Shown: positions 47,035-59,850, numbered from the stretch's first letter. The stretch is DNA of 64,000 bases from Ovis canadensis (GCF_042477335.2 NC_091245.1:31134501-31198500), one strand, 5' to 3'. The notes: generated by a model not told the origin, from the sequence alone. Numbers and translations are program-made.

Positions 47035-48800
47035 TTAAGATGACCAGAACTTCTACCTTTGACTATGACGAACTGATAGTTTCCAGAATTACTCTTTAAA
47101 CAAACAGAAAATGATCACAATATATAGAAATAACTATCTTCAGACAAACACCTGTAAGCTCTGACAGAAGAGAAATAAATTAAGTGAGCCCTAGTCTCAC
47201 TCCTGCTTTCAGCCTACAGGCAATTTCTGGACCAGGCAATAGGGAAGGAAACCAAAACAGAGCCCAACATTAATGTGTTAAAGAGGCCAAGATTTCTATT
47301 CAGGGAATCTTTGGAAACTTGGTTTTGTGGACAAAAAATCAGAGAAAGCAGAGCTAGCCAGAGAAAGAGCTTCAGAAATCTGCATATGGGTCCTTTTGTG
47401 TCTTTGACTAAATACTAATCAACATGCATAGGGCAAAACTCTAAGAAGCTAGGCAAAGAATATCTCAGGATAAAGCAGAATTACTGGGGACCTGGAAGCC
47501 AAACAAAAGTTCTCAGCAGCCAGAGTGAATACATAGGTTATTCAACAGAGACCCCAAAAGAGTCATGTGTTATTACTGGTAATAAACTAACCATAGAGGA
47601 AAAGTATTCTGGGTTTGTCCTAAAATAAAAGAACAGAAACTTAAAAATAAGCTTCAAACTTATTAAACTACTTAATAATTAACACTCTGCCAGAAACAGT
47701 CCAACATTCTTTGAAGAAATATAGCAAAATAGCATTTAACAAAGTAAAATTCAAAATATCCAGCATCTAAACAAGGTATATAGATAGCCAATAAGTAAAA
47801 AAAAAAAAAAAGTACTCATAATCCATAGAAAATTCTTTCAATAGAAATAAACCAAGAAATAACAAAAGTGATGGAACCGGAAAACATGAATATTAAATGT
47901 GTTCTTATAAATATGTTAAAAGATTTAAAGAAAAACATGAATACAATGAGAAAACATAATTTTAAAAGAACCAAATGTAATTTCTAGAGGTTAAAAAATA
48001 TAATATCTGAAATATAATTTTCATTAGATGGGCTTAGTAGAAAATAAAATTTCTTCCTTAGTGGAAGAAAAACATTATTGATTCTCAACATTATTAACCA
48101 TCATGAGATAATACTACACAAGTTAAAATTAAAAGATTAACAGTATCAAATGTTGAGGATGTGTAGTAATTAGGGTTCTCATAAATCACTGCTATTAATA
48201 CAAAATCTACAATATTAAAAAAAAACTTTTTGTGGTTCCTTAAATAACTAAACATATAGTTACTGTACAACCTAACAATTAAATCCTTGAGTGCTTATCC
48301 ATGAAAATTGAATATATCTGCCATAAAGACTTGTACAAAATTATTTTCAGAAGCATTATTAATAAGCCCAAATATGGAAACAACAAAAAGTTCATTCAGA
48401 GGCAATAGATGAACTGGTATGTCTATGAAGTGAAGTATTACTTAGAAATAAGAAGCAATGAACTATGATACAGGTAATAAGATGGCTAAATCTCAAAAAG
48501 ATTGTGCTGAGCAAAAGAAGCCAGACAATAATATATATGACTTCATTTATATGAAACTCTAGGGAAGAACATATTTTATAGTGATAGAAAACAGATCATT
48601 ATTGCTAGGGTCAGGTGAAGTTGAGAAATTGAATAGGAAGAGACACAAAGGGTGATGGAAATATTTTATATCTCAGTTTTTGTGATGGTCAGTTATATAA
48701 GTATACATATGTCAAAACTCATGAAATTGTACCCTGAGTGGATTCACTTTTGTATGTAACTTGCTCCTCACAAAGTTCATTTAAAACAATAAAAATTATG
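47035..48800 (+). mobile_element. Old L1M/HAL1-type LINE
   Basis: ORF1-side sequence (aacagtccaacattctttga, aaatatgttaaaagatttaa, aaaaacatgaatacaatgag) passes into 3'-side sequence (ggaaacaacaaaaagttcat, gatggctaaatctcaaaaag) and a 3' end with caataaaaatta. The ORF2 interior is largely missing, as in HAL1 or an internally deleted L1M. Confidence 0.65.
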
Positions 48801-48839
48801 TTGCTATATATCCAAGTGTGTTAAAAAAATCCTAATGTA

Positions 48840-48964
48840 CTATTTTAATTAATTATTTATCTTTTACTTTACAATATTGTATTGGTTTTGCCATACATCA
48901 ACATGAATCCGCCACAGGCATACATGTGTTGCCAATCCTGAACCCCCCTCCCACTTCCCTTCCT
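48840..48964 (-). mobile_element. Young L1_BT 3' end, antisense
   Basis: tttacaatattgtattggtt, gccatacatcaacatgaatc, ccacaggcatacatgtgttg, then cccctcccacttccc. Only about 125 bp survived 5' truncation. Confidence 0.92.
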
Positions 48965-49022
48965 AAGTGTATCTTTGTACGTTCAAGATTATAACCCTAT
49001 GTATAAATGACAAAGGACTTAT

Positions 49023-49795
49023 CAGTTCAGTTTACTCACTCAGTTGTGTCCGGCTCTTTGCAACCCCTCAGACTGCAGCACACCAGGCTTCCCTGTCCAT
49101 CAACAACTCCCAGAGTTTGTTCAAATTCATGTCCATCAAGTCATTGATGCCATCCAACCATCTCATCCTCTGTCGTCCCCTTCTCCTCCTACCTTTAGTC
49201 TGTCCTAGCATCAGGATCTTTTCCAGTGAGTTGGTTCTTCATATCAGGTGACCAAATTATTGGAGCTTCAGCTTCAGCATCAGTTCCTTCCAATGAATAG
49301 TCAGGACTAATCTCCTTTAGGATGGACTGGTTGGATCTCCTTGCAGTCCAAGGGACTCTCAAGAGTCTTCTGCAACAACACAGTTCAAAAGCATCAATTC
49401 TTTGGCGCTCAGCCTTCTTTACGTCCAACGCTCACATCCATACATGAGTACTGGAAAAACCGTAGCTAGGACTAGATGGACTTTTGTCGGTAATGTCTCT
49501 GCTTTTCAATATGTTGTCTAGGTTGGTCATAGCTTTTCTTCCAAGGAGCAAGGGTCTTTTAATTTCATGGCTGCAGTCACCATCTGCAGTGATTTTGTTT
49601 CACGGCTGCAGTCACCATCTGCAGTGATTCTGGAGCCCAAGAAAATAGTCTGTCATTGTTTCAATTGTTTCTCCATCTATTTGCCATGAAGTGATGGGAC
49701 TGGATGCCATGATCTTAGTTTTCTGAATGTTGAGTTTTAAGCCAGTTTTTTCACTCTCTTCTTTTACTTCCATCAAGAGGCTCTTCATTTTCTGT
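49023..49795 (-). mobile_element. BovB 3' fragment, antisense, with TSD
   Basis: The plus strand begins cagttcagtttactcactca and ends in the post-YADD region near gaggctcttcattttctg. A 12-bp TSD with 11 identical (caaaggacttat / caaagggcttat) lies at 49011-49022 and 49796-49807. It contains a 35-bp internal tandem duplication (49564-49633). Confidence 0.95.
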
Positions 49796-50187
49796 CAAAG
49801 GGCTTATAGGTATAATAAGTAAAGTCAACCAATAGAAACATAAGCAGGACACTCAAAGAGGTATTTCACAGAGAGGACATCAAGTGGTCACCAAATACAT
49901 AAAACAATAATCAGGAAAATGTTAGTTAATACCTCATTTTCATCAAACACCTATCAATATGACTAAAATTAAAAACATTGATTATGCCATATGTTGCTAA
50001 ACTTATGAAACAAGTAGAATTCTCAATTCCTGCCTGTAAGTTAGTAAATTGACGTGACTATTGAGAAAACCAGGAATTGTCTATTAAAGTTGAATGTAAA
50101 CATATCCTATGACTCATGAATTTCATCACTAATCATATATAACTCTGAAATGTATGGGTGCACTAAAGTATCTGTATAAGAATGTTT

Positions 50188-50389
50188 GTTGTTGCTAAGT
50201 GGTGTTCAACTCTTTTGCGATTCCATGAACTGTAATCCACCAGGCTCTCCTGTCCAAGAGATTTCCCAGACAAGAATATTGGAGAGTGTTGCCATTTCCT
50301 TCTCCAGGGGATCTTCCTGAACTAGGCATTGAACCTGCATCTCCTGCATTGCAGGCAGGATCTTTACCGCTGAGGTATCAGGAATGCCC
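50188..50389 (-). mobile_element. Bov-tA SINE, antisense, with TSD
   Basis: Bov-A body, then the tRNA-like head at the right (tgcattgcaggcaggatctt). A 12-bp TSD with 11 identical (ataagaatgttt / ataagaaagttt) lies at 50176-50187 and 50390-50401. Confidence 0.95.
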
Positions 50390-50712
50390 ATAAGAAAGTT
50401 TATAGGACCATTATTCATCATTATGTCAAATTGGAAGCCACCAAAAGCCTATAAACTATATAATGGATAAATAACTTGTAGTTTATTCACATAGAATATT
50501 TTATTCAATAATGGTACAGAAAACCAGGATAGTGATTACTTTTAAAGAAGAGAGGAACAGTAATTAGGAGAAGGGGACTTCTGGGGTAGATACAATAGTA
50601 CTCTGCTTTTTGACCTGGGCTGTACTTACGCGGATATGTTCAATTTATAATAATTAGTTGAGCATTATACTTAAGTTCATGTACCTTCTCCTTGTAAATT
50701 TTCTACTCGCAT

Positions 50713-52117
50713 ATTTAGAAATTAGAGATTAATGGATGACAGATTATCACCAATATCTCTTATTTTTGTTTAGTGGGCTTTTTTTTTTTTTTTTACTTTC
50801 AGTGTCTGTTCTTCTAGATCACATAATAAAATAATTCTCTTTAGAAAAACTCTTATCTAAATTACTTTTTGTTTCTGACATTATGTTAGTGAGGTTACCT
50901 GGAACAATCTTTCTGACAAAAACAATGTACAATGTTGAACTAAATATGAATAATTGTATTCTTGATACACCTAGATATGTATAGAATTAAATTACTTGTA
51001 GTGTACAAATGTTTTAACTAATTATAAAAGCTAAATAAAAATTTTAAATAGCTCTTAAAAAGGTACCAGAAAACCACTAAGGATAGGAAGATTTTGGTGG
51101 CCAAACTTATGGGAAAGGAGAACCACAGAGAGGTGGGAAGATATTCTGCATCTGCGCTTTCTTTGGGGACATTTTCCAATTCTGACTTGAGAGTAAGAGG
51201 CTGAGAATATATATACATATATATATGTATATATATTCTGATATATATATGTATATATATATATACATCTGATATATATATATCAGATCATTGTTAAGGG
51301 TCAGAAAAATCAGCAAAACTTTTATGGGAAAATACATGGCCAGTTTTCCTTTTTAGACATTTGCCAAGTTCTCAGACAAAGCAAAAAGCCCCTGGAAGGC
51401 AGACTGAAGTGGAGTGTTTTGCAGTTTTTCCATGCTGAAAAGACCAAAAATTTAGTACCCATTAGAAGGAAGAACATTGGTGAACACACTAGGATTTTAG
51501 TTGAAAGTCCTAAGGAGCTATTCCCTAGGAAAACAGTCCAAGCAGGGTAGAAGTGTACTTTCCAAAATAACAACCCAGCTTTTGATTCAGAATAATTAGT
51601 TAGATTGATATGCTCACTTCTCACTTTTCATGGGGATCCACTAAAAGGTAAACTATCTCTAGAGAAAAAAATGCCATAATTTGCATAGTTTGTTACACAC
51701 AATGTCTTACATTTAGTAAAAACTTACCAGATATGGTATCAAACAGGCCACTACATATAAAAAACCCAAAGTGAAAACAAAACAAAAAACCAAAATCAGA
51801 TACATAGATCATTTAGATGTTAATCAGGCAATGATATTAACTCTACTCCACATCTCCTAAAATTATAGCAAAAGATAGGTAAAATAGTGATGTGATAGTT
51901 TCATGAAGAATTGAGCTCTAAAAATGGATTGCTGAGCTGACAAAAATGAAGAAACATGAAGGAGTCGAATATGACGGTAAAGCAGAAATTGCCAGATACT
52001 ATATGCACGCTATACAATTTTCATCATGGATAAAGAGTTTCTGCAACATTTTGGTGGCTTTAGATGTGTTTGTTTTCGGTAATTGTGCAATGTAGAGGAC
52101 TCAGGAGATGAAAGTTT
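50713..52117. other. Unassigned AT-rich DNA
   Basis: About 1.4 kb with a T-run at 50780-50796 and a TA-rich palindromic block at 51205-51288. No gene or clear repeat family is visible. A 100-codon antisense frame (51624 to 51322) has no recognisable domain. Confidence 0.5.
51205..51288. repeat. TA-rich microsatellite with a perfect 34-bp palindrome
   Basis: 51205-51238 starts gaatatatatac and equals its own reverse complement over 34 bp. A second 16-bp palindrome (tgatatatatatatca) follows near 51271-51287. Confidence 0.93.
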
Positions 52118-52497
52118 AGGGTGTACTATGTTCTGAATTGTGACCCCCCCCTAAAATTTTTATGTTGAAATTCTACCTCCCAATGTGACTGTATTTGAAG
52201 ATACGGCTTTTAGGAGGTAATTAAGGTTAAATGAAGTCATAAGGGTCCCAATTCAATAGGATTATGAGCTTTACAAGAAAAGGGAGAGAGAGGTTAACCT
52301 GCCTCTTCACCGTGTGAGAACACGATAAGAAGGCACCCATCAGTAAGCCAGGAAGAAAATTCTCACCAGAACCTAACCATACTGGCACTCTGACCTGACT
52401 TCCAGCTCTCAAAATGTGAGGAAATAACATTTCTGTTGTTTAAGCCATCTCTTCTATGGCATTCTGTCATGGCAGCTTGAGAAGACTAATATGGTTA
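52118..52497 (+). mobile_element. MLT1-type LTR (ERVL-MaLR), solitary
   Basis: It follows the MLT1 LTR from end to end: ttctgaattgtgaccccccc, ccaatgtgactgtatttgaa, gaggtaattaaggttaaatg, aagccaggaagaaaattctc, ataacatttctgttgtttaa, ending gaagactaatatgg. About 380 bp, near full length, with no internal sequence beside it. Confidence 0.9.
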
Positions 52498-52779
52498 CAG
52501 GCAAATTTAGAAATTTAATAGGAAGTTGTGTATACACATAAATCCGAGCAAAGAATTGCCTTCTCAGTTGAAGGGTAAATGAAGAACAAATAAACTTCTT
52601 CACAGAGAAGCGCAAGGGAACATGCCTGTGATTTGATTCATATACCAAAGGAAAAATGAAAATCTTTCCATAGAAGTTAATATAAGTCAATTCTCAGATG
52701 GATTTTTCAGTCCAAATTTCTGCTACTTTGTAGTATGAAACACCTCATGAAAATAATTTAATTTGAAGTGGTTTTGAGT
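52498..52779. other. Unassigned DNA
   Basis: About 280 bp between the MLT1 LTR and an old L1. Nothing recognised. Confidence 0.5.
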
Positions 52780-53980
52780 TATAGTGAACTAAAACAATTA
52801 GCAGAACCATATGCAAATCTTCTCAGAAAATGCAAAAACTCAGTCCATGCCACTAAATACTCCCACAGATACAATTCCAAGAAAAACATGCTCTAGGTAG
52901 AAGATAGCAAAAACAAAAAGGAACCAAAATACTGACAGTGAAAGTTAAGATAAAAAGTACATAGAAGAATCAGAACTATAATCACTTCATATATTAGAAA
53001 TATTCAATTTTCACATAAAATAAGAATGTTTAATTTTTTTGAAAAAAATTAAAGAGGCTTAAATATAGCAAGGAATAAGAAATAGGGGGAAATGACTAAG
53101 TATATTTGGAAAAGTACCAAAAATAACATATAGAAATGGAAAATGTAATTATTAAAATTAAACCTTGAATGACTAGTTAAAACTTAGATTATATGCAACT
53201 GAGGAAAAAATTAGTGAACTAGATTATAAAGTCAAAAACATTACCCAAAATGAGTCCAGAGACACAAAACTAAAATAAAAGAAAAAGGAAAAATATGAAA
53301 GGGAGATTAAGGTGCATAGAGGATATTTTGGAAAGGTCTATCATATGAATAATCAGAGTTCCAAACAGAAACAAGAGAAAGAAAATAAGTGACATTCAAT
53401 TATATAATGGCTGAGCATTTTTCAGAATATAGAACAGACAATACACTTCTGGTAGAAGTATGAATTTTGGCACACATTTTGGTATAACTTACTAGAGTTA
53501 AGGGGCTTAACTCAGTGGTAAAGAACCCACCTGCCAATGCAGGAGATGCAGGTTTGACCTCTAGGTCAAGAAGATTCCCTGGAAGAGAAATGACAACCCA
53601 CTCCAGTATTCTTGCCTGAAAAATTCCATGGACAGAAGAGCCTGGCAGGCTACAGTCCACAGGGTTGCAATGAGTTGGACATCACTGAACAACTGAGCAC
53701 GCATGCACACAATAGAATTAAATGTGATTATTCCTTAAAATTCATTCATTTTACTCCAATGGTCTGTACCTTAGACAAATTCTTACACATGTGCATTATA
53801 AGACATGTCCAATGCTGTTCATAGGAGTGCTGCTCATAATAGTTTGCGTGGTATATTCAGACAGTAGAATAACACACAACTAAAACTATAATGGATTAAA
53901 CTTGAAAACATTAGGAAGCAACTGAAAGGAAATACACAGCATATAACTACACTTAATAAAATATAAAACAATAATATTTA
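52780..53980 (+). mobile_element. Old L1M/HAL1-type fragment
   Basis: ORF1-like sequence (gaggaaaaaattagtgaact, agagacacaaaactaaaata, ggaaaaatatgaaagggaga, cagagttccaaacagaaac) leads into 3'-side sequence after about 53420. A Bov-tA interrupts it at 53499. Confidence 0.65.
53499..53706 (+). mobile_element. Bov-tA SINE
   Basis: A tRNA-like head (gtggtaaagaacccacctgc, ggtttgacctctagg) plus a Bov-A body ending ctgaacaactgagcacgcat. Confidence 0.9.
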
Positions 53981-54129
53981 TAGAGATTTATATATCAGAT
54001 GAACTCCCACACAAAGAATACCATTGCTATTATTGCTTGTCTACTCAATCTTTGTTCCATAGTCCCATGAATCAATAAGTAAATAAATGTATATATATAC
54101 ATATTCTTTATACAGCATGTATTATATAC

Positions 54130-54790
54130 ATGCACACATTTTTTAAAAGCTTGTGACCATACCATATATATTTTTATAACATGCTTGTTTCACTTGGAAT
54201 AAATTGTAAACTGTTTCTCATGTCAAAAACAAAATCTGTAAATTATTTTATTGGCTGCATAGAATTGTAGTATATGGATGGACCATACTTAACCAATCTT
54301 TTACTATTCAACATTTAATTGATGCAAACATTCTTCCATAATAAACAGCATTGGAATAATGCATATCCTTACACATAAATTTTTATGTTATGTCACTTTT
54401 TATTTCAATAGGTCAAATTCCTTTCAGTAGAATAGCTTGTTGAATGGTTATTACACTATACACTGCTATCAGCAGTATGAAAGTAATCACAACCCTACTA
54501 GCTTTTCTAGATACTAATGCTTAATTTTTGTCAATTTGATATCAATGACATCAAGCTGTTTTAACTAATCCTTCTCAATCTCTAGTGAAATTGAAACTTT
54601 TCATGTATAAATGGGTCTTTTCTTTTTATTCTTTTATAAATAGCTTGCACATCTGTTTCACCTACTGTGTGTATATATATATATACAACCTGTACAATTA
54701 TCTTGTCTATTTTTCTTCTGAGTAGACTGCTTTTCAAAAACAATGTGAAATGCATGTGTGTATTATATATGCATTTTCTGAAACTATTGT
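54130..54790 (-). mobile_element. Old L1M fragment, antisense
   Basis: Reverse-complemented L1 ORF2 C-terminal region and beyond: ttattttattggctgcatag, taaacagcattggaataatg, ataggtcaaattcctttcag, ttggtcaatttgatatc-like order. It is highly diverged. Confidence 0.6.
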
Positions 54791-55899
54791 GTAATACACT
54801 ATTGTTTTCTAGCATTGTATTTGGTCAGGCTTCCATGCTAGACAAACCAATATATTGTCACTGGTCTTGTCCTTAGTGCTGTTGCCTGCCATGCCCTCCT
54901 CAGTGCTTGGTGAACTTTACCATATACCCTGGGGCCACTAGGCATTGCTGTAGAACAATGCCTTTAAAATGAACGATTTTTTAAAAATGATAAATAAATA
55001 TCATATTCCATCTCTAATATGTCCCTTCCATACCATTAGCTTTCACCTATATTGCTGCTGTTAACGGGATTTTGCCAGAATCTTTTACTTTCTGCTGTAA
55101 TGCTGGACATCTTTATAAGGAAGAACAGATTTGAGCCCTATCTTATTTCAGTCTAACTCCAGAAATGTCTTGAGGTATCTAGAATATAAAAGGCATTCTT
55201 CTTTATTTTGGCTTTGTGTGTATTTGTATCCATTTTAAATTCCTTTGGCCATTTTAATAGTGGTTTGATATTAAGAAGAAAAAGATCTTACTTAATTCAT
55301 GGCTATTTTTGTAGCAATTTAAATGGGGGTTTTAATCAGAGATCACACCCTCTACTATTGTTATGGATCTTCCCTATCCCATTATAATCACTCTTGTTTG
55401 AGAATGTTTTGGGTAATGGAAAACAAGTTAGGAAAAAGTGATCAAAAGTTTAAATGAAAGAAAAATACAGTTGATACCTGATTTGTTACCTAAGTTTATC
55501 TCACTAATATTTTGCAAGGGAGAAAAAAACAGTGTTTTTGAATCACTGGATGGCAATTGCTTTCATTTCATTGTTAAATCCAATGACTAGTCTGAGTAAG
55601 AAAGAAACATCATGTCCTAAGTCCATGGTAGTGGCTTCCTCACTGTTTAGTAAAGTGTAAATCCTATAGATGTAATGATTGGTACAGACAGAACTAGATC
55701 AAATGTCACGCCAGGCTGAGGTTATTTGGCTCACCAATCTGTCAGGAACACTAAAAAAAAAAAAAGAGAGAGAGAGAGAGCGAGAGATTGAGAAAATGTT
55801 ATCTATAAGAGCTCATCTCAAAGAAAGTACTAGATGTGTCTGAAAGGAATACGTTGATAAGTTACCTGGATCATTCTTGGGCAGCATAACATGATTACT
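54791..55899. other. Unassigned DNA with a (GA)n tract
   Basis: About 1.1 kb. A-run and GA repeats lie at about 55752-55790. No gene or named repeat is seen. Confidence 0.5.
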
Positions 55900-55911
55900 A
55901 AACTTCCTTCT

Positions 55912-56043
55912 TGGAAAAGGAAATGGCAACCCACTCCACTACTCTTTGCTGGAGAATCCCATGGACAGAGGAATCTGGCAGGCTATAGTCCATGGGGTTG
56001 CAAGAGTCAGACACAACTCAGCGACAAAACCACCACCACCACC
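55912..56043 (+). mobile_element. Bov-tA/Bov-A SINE, 5'-truncated, with perfect TSD
   Basis: A Bov-A body from tggaaaaggaaatggcaacc, ending in a short (acc)n tail. A perfect 12-bp TSD (aaacttccttct) lies at 55900-55911 and 56044-56055. Confidence 0.95.
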
Positions 56044-56055
56044 AAACTTCCTTCT

Positions 56056-56616
56056 AAGGCTGGTGGGTTCAGTTAGCAGCAGGGCTCTTGTTTTGCTAAT
56101 GGAGTTATGTGAAAAAAAAACTGGGATATTCCTTCTCATCTTTCTCCCTTGCAACTTTAAAGAAATGTTCTTAAAATAGCTATTTATATCAGCTTGAATG
56201 GGCATTAACTTTTCAGCCTCTAAGTCACCCACATATCATACCAGTCTGGGGAAAGGAGATCCCCATACAAATCTATGACAATACACTTCCTGGCACTTCA
56301 ACATTAGGCAAAGGAGTTTGATGTGCTGTTGTTTCTCACAGGATTATACTACAAAATACTTTAAATGTAAAATTTCTCCCAGGGCATATTGAGCAGTGTT
56401 ACTTGATAAAATCAAGACATAGCCCAGTGGAAAATCAATGTTCATTTTCATTCTTTTCTGCAAAATAAGTATCTTTAATAGCAACGAGATCGTTGGCATG
56501 AAGGAAAAGCACACCAGACACAGATACACATTTAGAGACATAAAAAAATGGATCTCTGGAGCTAAATAGTGAAGACTACATTGTATGAAACATATTAAAG
56601 CAAAATTAAAGACTAT
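56056..56616. other. Unassigned DNA
   Basis: About 560 bp with no recognised repeat or gene. Confidence 0.5.
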
Positions 56617-57028
56617 CAGTTCAGTTCAGTTCAGTCACTCAGTCGTGTCTGACTCTTTGCGACCCCATGAACTGAAGCACGCCAGGCCTCTCTGTCCATC
56701 ACCAATTCCCAGAGTCCACTCAAACCCATGTCCACTGTGTCGGTAATGCCATTCAATCATCTCATCCTCCGTCGTCCCCTTCTCCTCCTGCCCTCAACCT
56801 ATCCCAGCATCAGGATCTTTTCAAATGAGTCAGCTCTTCGCATGAGGTGGCCAAAGTATTGGAGTTTCAGCTTCAACATCAGTGCTTCCAATGAACATCC
56901 AGGACTGATCTCCTTTAGGATGGACTGTTTGGATCTCCTTGCAGTCCAAGGGACTCTCAAGAGTCTTCTCCAACACCACAGTTCAAAAGCATCCATTCTT
57001 CTGCGATCAGCTTTCTTTATACAGTCAA
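56617..57028 (-). mobile_element. BovB 3' fragment, antisense
   Basis: The plus strand starts cagttcagttcagttcagtc and ends near gatcagctttctttatacag. A second, more diverged BovB in the same orientation follows 100 bp later. Confidence 0.94.
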
Positions 57029-57127
57029 TCAAGTTCTACTATAAGGAATAAAAACTGTCAGTATGTTTGTGCATGTATATATTGTTTGTTTGTATTGTTG
57101 TTTGTTTATATATTGTTTGTATATTGT

Positions 57128-57416
57128 TGTTTGTTCAGTCACTAAGTTTTGCCCAATTGTTTGCAATGCCATGAACTGCAGAACGCCAGGCTTCACTGTC
57201 CTTCAATATGTTCCAGTTTGGTCAAACTCATGTCCACGGAGTCAGTGATGCCATCAAACCATCTCATCCTCTGTTGCCCCCTTCTTTTCTTGCCTAATAT
57301 TTCCCAGTGTTAGGGTCTTTTCCAATGAGTCAGCTCTTCACATCAGGTGGCCAAAGTATTAGAGCTTCAGATTCATCATCAACCTGCCCAGTACCATGAT
57401 TTGAAAGCATCAATTC
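57128..57416 (-). mobile_element. BovB 3' fragment, antisense, diverged
   Basis: It begins tgttgtttgttcagtcacta and ends ttgaaagcatcaattct. A ttgtttg-rich simple repeat at 57080-57133 lies where its tail would be. Confidence 0.9.
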
Positions 57417-57854
57417 TAGTTAATGGCATCATACTAGTTAACAGTAATCAATTAAGCATGAAGAAAATATCAGAAATTGATTTAATAATTCCACTGAAAA
57501 TATATCTATAAAAAACAGTGGCATTATTTACAGAGATGTTTTTAATTTTGAATCCACTGAGACTACATTTTTAAAAGTTTCATTCAAGTTCACTCAGATA
57601 TTTTTAAGAAACATTTCATCATTCTCATTACATCTCAGGTTAAAAAATCTGTAGAAAACAATGGAAATGTAAAGTAAACAATGTTGATTAAACAAACTTG
57701 TGTACACTAGAGTCTAGAGTCTAGATTCTAGACAGGAATATTAGATTCTTATTAATATGCTCTTTTGATACAATTTCTGGCTGGGTGTGCTATGTAATTT
57801 ACTATGAAATTACTGAAATTTAGCATCATATATGCTAAAACATTAAATACTTAG
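57417..57854. other. Unassigned DNA
   Basis: About 440 bp. A small palindromic cluster of tctaga motifs lies at 57710-57735. Otherwise nothing is recognised. Confidence 0.5.
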
Positions 57855-57874
57855 GGAAATTTTTTTAAAATTTT

Positions 57875-59473
57875 AATATCTTTAATTCTTACATGCGTTC
57901 CCAAACATGAACCCCCCTCCCACCTCCCTCCCCATAACATCTTTCTGGGTCATCCCCATGCACCAGCCCCAAGCATGCTGCATCCTGCGTCAGACATAGA
58001 CTGGCGATTCAATTCTTACATGATAGTATACATGTTAGAATGGCATTCTCCCAAATCATCCCACCCTCTCCCTCTCCCTCTGAGTCCAAAGGTCCGTTAT
58101 ACACATCTGTGTCTCTTTCCCTGTCTTGCATACAGGGTCGTCATTGCCATCTTCCTAAATTCCATATATGTGTGTTAGTACACTGTATTGGTGTTTTTCT
58201 TTCTGGCTTACTTCACTCTGTATAATCGGCTCCAGTTTCATCCATCTCATCAGAACTGATTCAAATGAATTCTTTTTTAAGGCTGAGTAATGCTCCATTG
58301 TGTATATGTACCACAGCTTTCTTATCCATTCATCTGCTGATGGACATCTAGGTTGTTTCCATGTCCTGGCTATTATAAACAGTGCTGCGATGAACATTGG
58401 GGTACATGTGCCTCTTTCAATTCTGGTTTCCTCGGTGTGTATGCCCAGAAGTGGGATTGCTGGGTCATAAGGCAGTTCTATTTCCAGTTTTTTAAGGAAT
58501 CTCCACACTGTTCTCCATAGTGGCTGTACTAGTTTGCATTCCCACCAAGAGTGTAGGAGGGTTCCCTTTTCTCCACACCCTCTCCAGCATTTATTGCTTG
58601 TAGATTTTTGGATCACGGCCATTCTGACTGGTGTGAAGTGGTACCTCATTGTGGTTTTGATTTGCATTTGTCTAATAATGAGTGATGTTGAGCATCTTTT
58701 CATGTGTTTGTTAGCCATCCGTATGTCTTCTTTGGAGAAATGTCTATTTAGTTCTTTGGCCCATTTTTTGATTGGGTCATTTATTTTTCTGGAATTGAGC
58801 TGCAGAAGTTGCTTGTATATTTTTGAGATTAGTTGTTTGTCAGTTGCTTCATTTGCTATTACTTTCTCCCATTCAGAAGGCTGTCTTTTCACCTTGCTTA
58901 TATTTTCCTTTGTTGTGTAGAAGCTTTTAATTTTAATTAGATCCCATTTGTTTATTTTTGCTTTTATTTCCAGAATTCTGGGAGGTGGATCCTAGGGGAT
59001 CCTGCTGTGATTTATGTCTGAGAGTGTTTTGCCTATGTTCTCCTCTAGGAGTTTTATAGTTTCTGATCTTACATTTAGATCTTTAATCCATTTTGAGTTT
59101 ATTTTTGTGTGCGGTGTTAGAAAGTGATCTAGTTTCATTCTTTTACAAGTGGTTGACCAGTTTTCCCAGCACCACTTGTTAAAGAGATTGTCTTTGCTCC
59201 ATTGTATATTCTTGCCTCCTTTGTCAAAGATAAGGTGTCCTATGTGTGTGGATTTATCTCTGGGCTTTCTATTTTGTTCCATTGATCTATATGTCTGTCT
59301 TTGTGCCAGTACCATACTGTCTTGATGACTGTGGCTTTGTAGTAGAGCCTGAAGTCAGGCAAGTTGATTCCTCCAGTTCCATTCTTCTTTCTCAAGATTG
59401 CTTTGGCTATTCGAGGTTTTTTGTATTTCCATACAAATCTTGAAATTATTTGTTCTAGTTCTGTGAAAAATGT
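57875..59473 (-). mobile_element. Young L1_BT, antisense, 5'-truncated
   Basis: 3' UTR at left (acatgcgttcccaaacatga, cccctcccacctccctcccc), ORF2 C-terminal part to about 59470. The flanks ggaaattttttt-aaaattt (57855-57874 and 59474-59492) look like a long TSD differing by one T. Confidence 0.93.
58155..58892 (-). pseudogene. L1 ORF2 C-terminal fragment (245 residues open)
   Basis: This is the best preserved L1 coding stretch in the window. It covers the region after the [21 protein letters not shown], then the complete C-x3-C-x7-H-x4-C motif (CWRGC ... H ... C), [18 protein letters not shown] and the terminus ending HIYGI. L1 ORF2 normally has about 1,280 residues, so only the last fifth is here. 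Endonuclease and RT are missing by 5' truncation. Low decay suggests a fairly recent insertion. It is not a host gene. Confidence 0.93.
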
Positions 59474-59614
59474 GGAAATTTTTTAAAATTTATTTTCTTT
59501 ATGACTTACACTTTGGTTGAACTTAATTTTCTATATAATCTTCCACCCACCTTTACCTTTTGCTCTCAAATCAGGTGCCAATTTCCACAGGGTCTAATGA
59601 GCTACTATTTAACT

Positions 59615-59644
59615 TGTGTATGTGTGTGTGTGTGTGTGTGTGTA
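59615..59644. repeat. (TG)n microsatellite
   Basis: About 13 TG units directly at the left end of an antisense Bov-tA, where its tail lies. Confidence 0.95.
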
Positions 59645-59850
59645 TGCTCATCATATTCAACTCTTTGCAACACCATGGACTGTAGCAGGCCAGGCTCCTC
59701 TGTCCATGCAATTTTCCAGGCAAGAATACTGGAGTGGGTTGCCATTTCTCATTACAGGGAATCTTCCCAACTCAGGGATCTAACCTGCATCACTTGTGTC
59801 TCCTGCTTTGGCCAGTGTACTCTTGACCATGGCAACACCTGGGAAGCCCT
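59645..59850 (-). mobile_element. Bov-tA SINE, antisense
   Basis: Bov-A body (caactctttgcaacaccatg, gcaagaatactggagtgggt) and a diverged tRNA-like head at right (cttgaccatggcaacacctg, ggaagccc). Confidence 0.88.

Larger units (their letters stand above)
48965..50712 (+). mobile_element. Old L1M fragment with two insertions
   Basis: Diverged L1M ORF2-end and 3' UTR sequence at 48965-49022, 49796-50187 and 50390-50712 (atacctcattttcatcaaac, actatataatggataaataa, gacctgggctgtacttacgc). A BovB and a Bov-tA interrupt it. Confidence 0.65.

Noticed and set aside
58155..58892. 245-residue minus-strand frame as a novel protein
   Set aside because: It is the C-terminus of L1 ORF2 with its typical C-x3-C-x7-H-x4-C motif.
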